Shown: in pieces, positions 59,820 through 64,000 of the stretch | Position numbering within the stretch: position 1 is the stretch's first letter | Layout of the letters: each line of letters starts with the position of its first letter | Assembly (NCBI GenBank): GCA_965230065.1 | Contig: OZ245942.1 | Span: forward strand, 558,001 to 622,000 | Direction: 5' to 3' | Length of the DNA stretch: 64,000 nt | DNA from: G965230065 sp965230065 | GTDB lineage: Bacteria > Bacteroidota > Bacteroidia > Cytophagales > Cyclobacteriaceae | The notes under the pieces: generated by a model | Told to the model about the DNA's origin: nothing | What the model saw: the letters and a program-made list of their open reading frames with translations, nothing else | Databases searched by the model: none | Position numbers and translations under genes: made by a program

Positions 59820-61286
59820 ATGGAGCTGATCAGAGAGTTAGATATACTATCACCGGAAACCAAGTCTTGTGAACAATATGAAACCACAAAAAACACGCAT
59901 ACTGGCAAGAACAGGAAGCTTTATGTAGAAAGCTATGGCTGCCAGATGAATTTTTCTGATAGCGAAATTGTAACGTCTATCATGCAGAAAGAAGGGTTTG
60001 ATACCACTTCAAACCATGAAGAAGCCGATGTGATTTTTGTGAATACTTGTTCAATCCGTGATAAGGCCGAACAAACGGTACGCAAAAGGCTTACGGTATT
60101 TAATAAACTAAAAGAAGAAAAACCCGAACTTATGGTGGGCGTACTGGGCTGCATGGCCGAGCGCCTTAAAGAAAAACTGCTGGAAGAAGAAAAAATCGTG
60201 GATTTGGTGGCAGGGCCAGATGCCTATCGTGACTTGCCCGCTTTGGTAAAAAAAGCTGATGACGGGCAAAAATCTGTCAACACTTTCCTTTCACGGGAAG
60301 AAACCTATGCAGATATTAGTCCGGTACGGCTCAATTCTAATGGCATTACCGCTTTTATTTCCATCATGCGTGGGTGCGATAACATGTGCTCTTTTTGTGT
60401 AGTGCCTTTTACCAGGGGGCGGGAACGCAGCCGCGATCCACAATCTATTGTGCAGGAAGCGCAGGATTTGTTTGACAAAGGCTACCGGGAAGTAACCCTG
60501 CTGGGACAAAATGTAGATTCTTACAAATGGTCGCCCAATGCCGAACTGAAGGGAAAGGCCCAGATAGAAAAGTCAGGCGAGACCGATATTGTCAACTTTG
60601 CCCAGCTTCTGGAAAAAGTAGCCCTGGTGCATCCCGATTTGCGCATACGGTTTTCTACCTCTCATCCTAAAGATATTACCGATGAGGTGCTGCACACCAT
60701 GAAGCAATATGAAAACATCTGCAACTACATTCACCTTCCGGCACAAAGTGGCAGCACCCGTGTGCTTGACCTGATGAACCGTACCTACACCCGCGAGTGG
60801 TACATCAACCGGGTAGATGCCATCCGTCGCATTATTGGCGATGAGTGTGGTATTTCTTCAGATATGATCGCGGGTTTCTGTACCGAAACCGAAGAAGAAC
60901 ACCAGGAAACACTTTCGCTAATGGAATATGTGCAGTACGATTTTTCGTATATGTTCTATTATTCGGAAAGGCCCGGCACACTGGCGGCCCGAAAATACAA
61001 GGACGATATTCCGCTGGAAGTGAAGAAAAAACGCCTGCAGGAAATCATAGCCAAACAACAGGACTTATCACTGGCACGCAACCAAAAGGAAGTAGGAAAA
61101 GTGCATAAAGTTTTGGTAGAAGGTTACTCCAAACGTTCAGATGCAGACTTGCAAGGCAGGAATTCTGCCAACAAGGTAATCGTATTTCCTAAAAAGCATT
61201 ACCAAAAAGGAGATTATGTAAACGTAGAGGTAAAAGATTGCACAGCAGCTACTTTGTTGGGCGAGGCAGTTTCAGAGGTAAATTAA
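59820..61286 (+). CDS. miaB: tRNA-2-methylthio-N6-dimethylallyladenosine synthase
   Basis: 488 aa. The UPF0004 N-terminal domain (RKLYVESYGCQMNFSDSEIV) binds the auxiliary 4Fe-4S cluster. The radical-SAM site is Cys186-x3-Cys190-x2-Cys193 (RGCDNMCSFC), followed by VVPFTRGRERSR, and a C-terminal TRAM domain (VLVEGYSKRSDADLQGRN) binds tRNA. It methylthiolates i6A37 of tRNAs reading UNN codons. It heads a cluster with a sigma-54 activator (10 bp downstream) and lptE, an order seen in many Bacteroidota. Confidence 0.97.
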   Translation: MELIRELDILSPETKSCEQYETTKNTHTGKNRKLYVESYGCQMNFSDSEIVTSIMQKEGFDTTSNHEEADVIFVNTCSIRDKAEQTVRKRLTVFNKLKEEKPELMVGVLGCMAERLKEKLLEEEKIVDLVAGPDAYRDLPALVKKADDGQKSVNTFLSREETYADISPVRLNSNGITAFISIMRGCDNMCSFCVVPFTRGRERSRDPQSIVQEAQDLFDKGYREVTLLGQNVDSYKWSPNAELKGKAQIEKSGETDIVNFAQLLEKVALVHPDLRIRFSTSHPKDITDEVLHTMKQYENICNYIHLPAQSGSTRVLDLMNRTYTREWYINRVDAIRRIIGDECGISSDMIAGFCTETEEEHQETLSLMEYVQYDFSYMFYYSERPGTLAARKYKDDIPLEVKKKRLQEIIAKQQDLSLARNQKEVGKVHKVLVEGYSKRSDADLQGRNSANKVIVFPKKHYQKGDYVNVEVKDCTAATLLGEAVSEVN

Positions 61287-61296
61287 TAGAGAAATT

Positions 61297-62598
61297 ATGT
61301 TGGATCAATCAGAAATCCAAAGTATAAAGCAGCGGTTTGGCATCATTGGCAATTCATCACGGTTGAACCAGGCCATCGTGGTGGCTTCACAAGTAGCCCC
61401 TACCGATATGACAGTGCTGATTACCGGGGAAAGTGGCAGTGGTAAAGAGTCATTCTCAAAAATAATTCACCACCTGAGCCGGCGCAAGCATGGGCAATTC
61501 ATTGCCATCAACTGCGGAGCCATTCCCGAAGGCACGATTGACTCTGAACTTTTTGGCCATGAAAAAGGTGCGTTTACCGGGGCGCAGGATGCCCGCAAAG
61601 GCTATTTTGAAGTAACCAACGGCGGTACCATCTTTTTAGATGAAATTGCCGAAATGCCCACCGGCACCCAGGCCCGGCTGTTGCGCGTGCTGGAAAATGG
61701 AGAGTTCATCAAAGTGGGCTCTTCTAAAGTGCAAAAAACCGATGTGCGGGTGGTGGCTGCTACCAATATCAACCTGATGGATGCGGTAGAGAAAGGGAAG
61801 TTCAGGGAAGACTTGTACTACCGGCTCAGCACCGTGCCTATTTATGTGCCACCCCTCCGCGAAAGAGGAGAAGATATTGCCCTGCTTTTCAGAAAATTTG
61901 CTACTGATTTTGCAGAAAAATATCGCACCAAACCCATTCATCTTACCGATGATGCCAGGGAAATGCTCATTTCTTACCGCTGGCCGGGTAATATCCGGCA
62001 GTTGAAAAACCTGGCCGAGCAGATATCAGCCCTGGAGATGGAAAGAAAAATAGACCTGGAAACGTTGATGCGGTATTTGCCCAAAGAGAAAAGCAGCCTG
62101 CCGGCCTTGTACAAAAAGCCCCAGGAAGAAAACAGCAGCAGCCAGTTTACCGAAAGGGACATCTTGTACAAAGTGCTTTTTGAGATGAGAAATGATGTGA
62201 ACGAACTCAAAAGCCTTGTCTTTCAAATATTACAAAATGAAAACCAGGAAGGCACCCACATCTTACAAAAACACCAGTCGTTTTTCAATGATGTAGACGA
62301 AGACATCGTTAAAGAAGAAAGTGGACAGGAAAATGGAAATATTCCACCCGGACGCTATCTGATCAACCCGGGCAATGCAGGCAGAAATGAAAGAAAAACA
62401 TTGAAATTAGATGCGATAGAAGATATTGCACATGAAACCGAAGAAGAAGATGATTCCTTATCTTTGGAGAAAAAGGAAAAGGAACTGATTATCAAAGCTT
62501 TGCGTAAAAACAACAACAAAAGAAAATACGCAGCGCAAGACCTGGGAATTTCTGAAAGAACACTTTACCGCAAGATCAAACAATATGAAATTGAGTAA
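61297..62598 (+). CDS. sigma-54-dependent transcriptional activator without receiver domain
   Basis: 433 aa. The AAA+ domain starts near the N-terminus: Walker A TGESGSGKE, GAFTGA loop (HEKGAFTGAQ, contacts sigma-54), Walker B TIFLDEIAEM and the arginine finger region (FREDLYYRLS). The C-terminus has a Fis-type HTH (YAAQDLGISERTLYRKIKQYEIE), preceded by a charged linker (about 270-385). No REC, GAF or PAS input domain is present, so control must come from abundance, partners or the linker. It overlaps lptE by 14 nt. Confidence 0.95.
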   Translation: MLDQSEIQSIKQRFGIIGNSSRLNQAIVVASQVAPTDMTVLITGESGSGKESFSKIIHHLSRRKHGQFIAINCGAIPEGTIDSELFGHEKGAFTGAQDARKGYFEVTNGGTIFLDEIAEMPTGTQARLLRVLENGEFIKVGSSKVQKTDVRVVAATNINLMDAVEKGKFREDLYYRLSTVPIYVPPLRERGEDIALLFRKFATDFAEKYRTKPIHLTDDAREMLISYRWPGNIRQLKNLAEQISALEMERKIDLETLMRYLPKEKSSLPALYKKPQEENSSSQFTERDILYKVLFEMRNDVNELKSLVFQILQNENQEGTHILQKHQSFFNDVDEDIVKEESGQENGNIPPGRYLINPGNAGRNERKTLKLDAIEDIAHETEEEDDSLSLEKKEKELIIKALRKNNNKRKYAAQDLGISERTLYRKIKQYEIE

Positions 62599-63121
62599 AA
62601 CCTATGCGATAATTTTGTGTATGGTGGCACTGGCCTGTACGCAGTGTGGCAGTGTGAAATATTCTTTTACAGGCGCCTCGCTGGGCCCCGAGATAAAAAC
62701 TATCTCAATAGATAACTTTTATAATGATGCCGGCGGGGGGCCTCCGAACATGAGCCAGCAGTTTACCGAAGAAATCAAAGATTATTATGCCCGCAATACC
62801 AGCCTGGGCGTAGTAAATGCAAATGGCGATTTGCTACTGGATGGAAGCATCGTTAACTACCAGTTTACTCCCGTGGCTCCTCAGGCTTCAGGCACCGACG
62901 AACGCTCTGACCAGGCCGGGTTGATGCGGCTTACCATTACTGTAAAAGCATCTTATGTAAATACGTATGACGACACTTTTGATTTCAACAATAAAACATT
63001 TTCATTTTACGAAGACTTTCCGGCAGATCAGGACCCGTCTACCGTAGAAGAACGGCTGATAGACCTTATTTTTGAACAAATTATTTTTGATATTTTTAAT
63101 GCAACCGTAGCCAACTGGTGA
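62585..63121 (+). CDS. lptE: LptE-family LPS-assembly lipoprotein
   Basis: 178 aa with lipobox LACTQC/TQCG (Cys about residue 21). The mature part has the LptE pattern: YSFTGASLGPEIKTISIDNF, an Asn/Pro stretch, LLLDGSIVNYQFTPVAPQ, and the C-terminal TVEERLIDLIFEQIIFDIFN. LptE plugs the LptD barrel that inserts lipopolysaccharide into the outer membrane. The start overlaps the end of the sigma-54 activator gene, so translation is coupled. Confidence 0.92.
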   Translation: MKLSKTYAIILCMVALACTQCGSVKYSFTGASLGPEIKTISIDNFYNDAGGGPPNMSQQFTEEIKDYYARNTSLGVVNANGDLLLDGSIVNYQFTPVAPQASGTDERSDQAGLMRLTITVKASYVNTYDDTFDFNNKTFSFYEDFPADQDPSTVEERLIDLIFEQIIFDIFNATVANW

Positions 63122-63139
63122 GAGGCCTGGCACATTCGT

Positions 63140-63184
63140 AAAGCGTAGCAAACTAGCGATAACCAAAAGTTATTTACGCTTTTC
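63140..63184 (+). terminator. hairpin after lptE, possible weak terminator
   Basis: AAAGCGTA (63140-63147) pairs with TACGCTTT (63175-63182), with an inner GATAAC/GTTATT stem; TTCCC follows. It lies 19 bp past the lptE stop and 65 bp before the next start, so it may lower readthrough. Confidence 0.4.
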
Positions 63185-63248
63185 CCTCTGTTCGCAGGTA
63201 TACAGGCACATTTTTTGAAATTGCAGTATAAAATAATTATATAGAAAC

Positions 63249-64000
63249 ATGAGTATCAACAGACAAAAGTTATTGGGTATTCTAGGAAGTCCTAATGAGA
63301 TATCTGATAAAGACCTGGAAGAATTGGAAGAGGCCGTTAGTCAGACCCCTTACTTCCAGTTAGGCCATGCCCTCATTGCCAAGGCCAAATATGACAGGCA
63401 ATCTCCCGATGCCTACGATAGTTTGAGCCATGCTGCCATATATGCGCCCAATCGTGGTATATTAAAGAAAATATTTTATGATAATCTGAGTATTGATCAT
63501 CAGGCAGGCAATACAGAGGATATACAAACAGTGGCCAATGAGCCCGAAGAAGATGTTGCCTCTGCTATTACCCAAGCAGGCGAGGTTGAAGAAAGTGAGC
63601 ATGAAGCAATAACAGCTGTACCTCAAGAAAGTGAAGGTATTCACCCAGAAACAGAAACCATTTCTACGGTTGGCGACCAACTACCGGTAGAAGAAACTGC
63701 CGACATATTCGCCGAAGCTGAAGAAACTAAAGAAGAAGTGGAAGTTAAAAATGAAACCGAAGAAGAAATAAGTGATACAGAAACAGAGGGTAAAGAAACG
63801 CTCATCATAGATGAACCAACGGGGAAAGAAGAAATAAGTATAAAAAATAAAGAGGAAGACGAAGAAGTTTACCGTGAGTTACAAGAAAACCTCAATAGCT
63901 TACGAAAAAACAAAATAAAATTTGACGACGAGGTAGAAGACACTGAAGGGTCGGGTAAAAAAAAAACACTAAATGACCCTGATTTGCCTGAAAATGAGGA
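63249..64000 (+). CDS. acidic protein of unknown function, N-terminal part (3' end outside window)
   Basis: The frame from ATG at 63249 is open to the window end (250 codons seen). The first ~75 residues (SINRQKLLGILGSPNEISDKDLEELEEAV, then SQTPYFQLGHALIAKAKYD) form a helical, TPR-like head. From about residue 90 the protein is strongly Glu-rich and repetitive (EETKEEVEVKNETEEEISD), probably disordered. Proteins with this head follow lptE in related bacteria, often before secG; the role is unknown. The 128 bp before it hold only the hairpin at 63140. Confidence 0.85.
   Translation, partial: MSINRQKLLGILGSPNEISDKDLEELEEAVSQTPYFQLGHALIAKAKYDRQSPDAYDSLSHAAIYAPNRGILKKIFYDNLSIDHQAGNTEDIQTVANEPEEDVASAITQAGEVEESEHEAITAVPQESEGIHPETETISTVGDQLPVEETADIFAEAEETKEEVEVKNETEEEISDTETEGKETLIIDEPTGKEEISIKNKEEDEEVYRELQENLNSLRKNKIKFDDEVEDTEGSGKKKTLNDPDLPENE

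Overview
The window reads as chromosomal DNA of a member of the Bacteroidota, most likely order Cytophagales. The reasons are: SusC/SusD-type outer-membrane pairs, a FecR/ECF pair, type IX secretion (T9SS) C-terminal domains, a PorP/SprF-type protein, DUF1501/DUF1800 pairs, a FG-GAP/UnbV plus haloperoxidase-like pair, a mitochondrial-type aconitase, Bacteroidota-style -7 promoter boxes (TANNTTTG), and mostly weak ribosome binding sites. About 52 protein genes, one tRNA-Leu(CAA) and one decayed gene are supported. No CRISPR array, rRNA, prophage or complete insertion sequence was seen.

Layout. 1-4.2 kb: a two-component pair (kinase cut by the window edge), tRNA-Leu, a SAM hydrolase, PhoH, a GNAT enzyme and a lipoprotein. 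4.2-8.4 kb: a reactive-sulfur locus (ArsR-type regulator with cysteines, TauE/SafE exporter, persulfide-dioxygenase-like MBL/rhodanese protein, thioredoxin, split YeeE/YedE transporter). 8.5-10.1 kb: a PQQ-type sugar dehydrogenase with a cytochrome c. 10.1-19.9 kb (minus): a 2728-residue type-B T9SS adhesin and, 33 nt downstream, a PorP/SprF barrel fused to an OmpA domain. 20-22.8 kb: a frameshifted remnant and an M1 peptidase. 23-35.7 kb: a nutrient-acquisition locus (ECF sigma, FecR, STN-bearing SusC, SusD, FG-GAP/UnbV lipoprotein, vanadium-haloperoxidase-like lipoprotein). 35.8-40.3 kb: DEAD-box helicase, DUF2461, then a TrmB regulator with a CPBP protease and a tiny membrane protein. 40.3-47.8 kb: DUF1501/DUF1800, a porin, and a UPF0175/PIN toxin-antitoxin pair lodged at the 3' end of a flavodoxin-like gene. 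48-64 kb: aconitase, a PAS kinase, MurF, a diheme cytochrome with a DUF5777 barrel, a VTT membrane protein, small secreted proteins, and the miaB - sigma-54 activator - lptE cluster running off the end.

The least explained content lies in the DNA between and inside genes. A 148-bp direct duplication brackets the toxin-antitoxin pair like an attachment-site pair. A C/G-run palindromic element is inserted twice in one FG-GAP gene and is read in two different frames. A 36-bp REP-like hairpin occurs twice, in opposite orientation, with a compensatory base-pair change. Several gene ends carry long imperfect palindromes built from short repeated words, each locus with its own vocabulary (CTGGATGCTGG; CCTAA/TTTCTAA; GGCAGTAGGCAG; GTTATTTG). 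The SusC protein has a methionine-rich 15-bp tandem repeat just before its signalling domain, and the trmB gene is preceded by a perfect 12+12 palindrome that is a good candidate operator.
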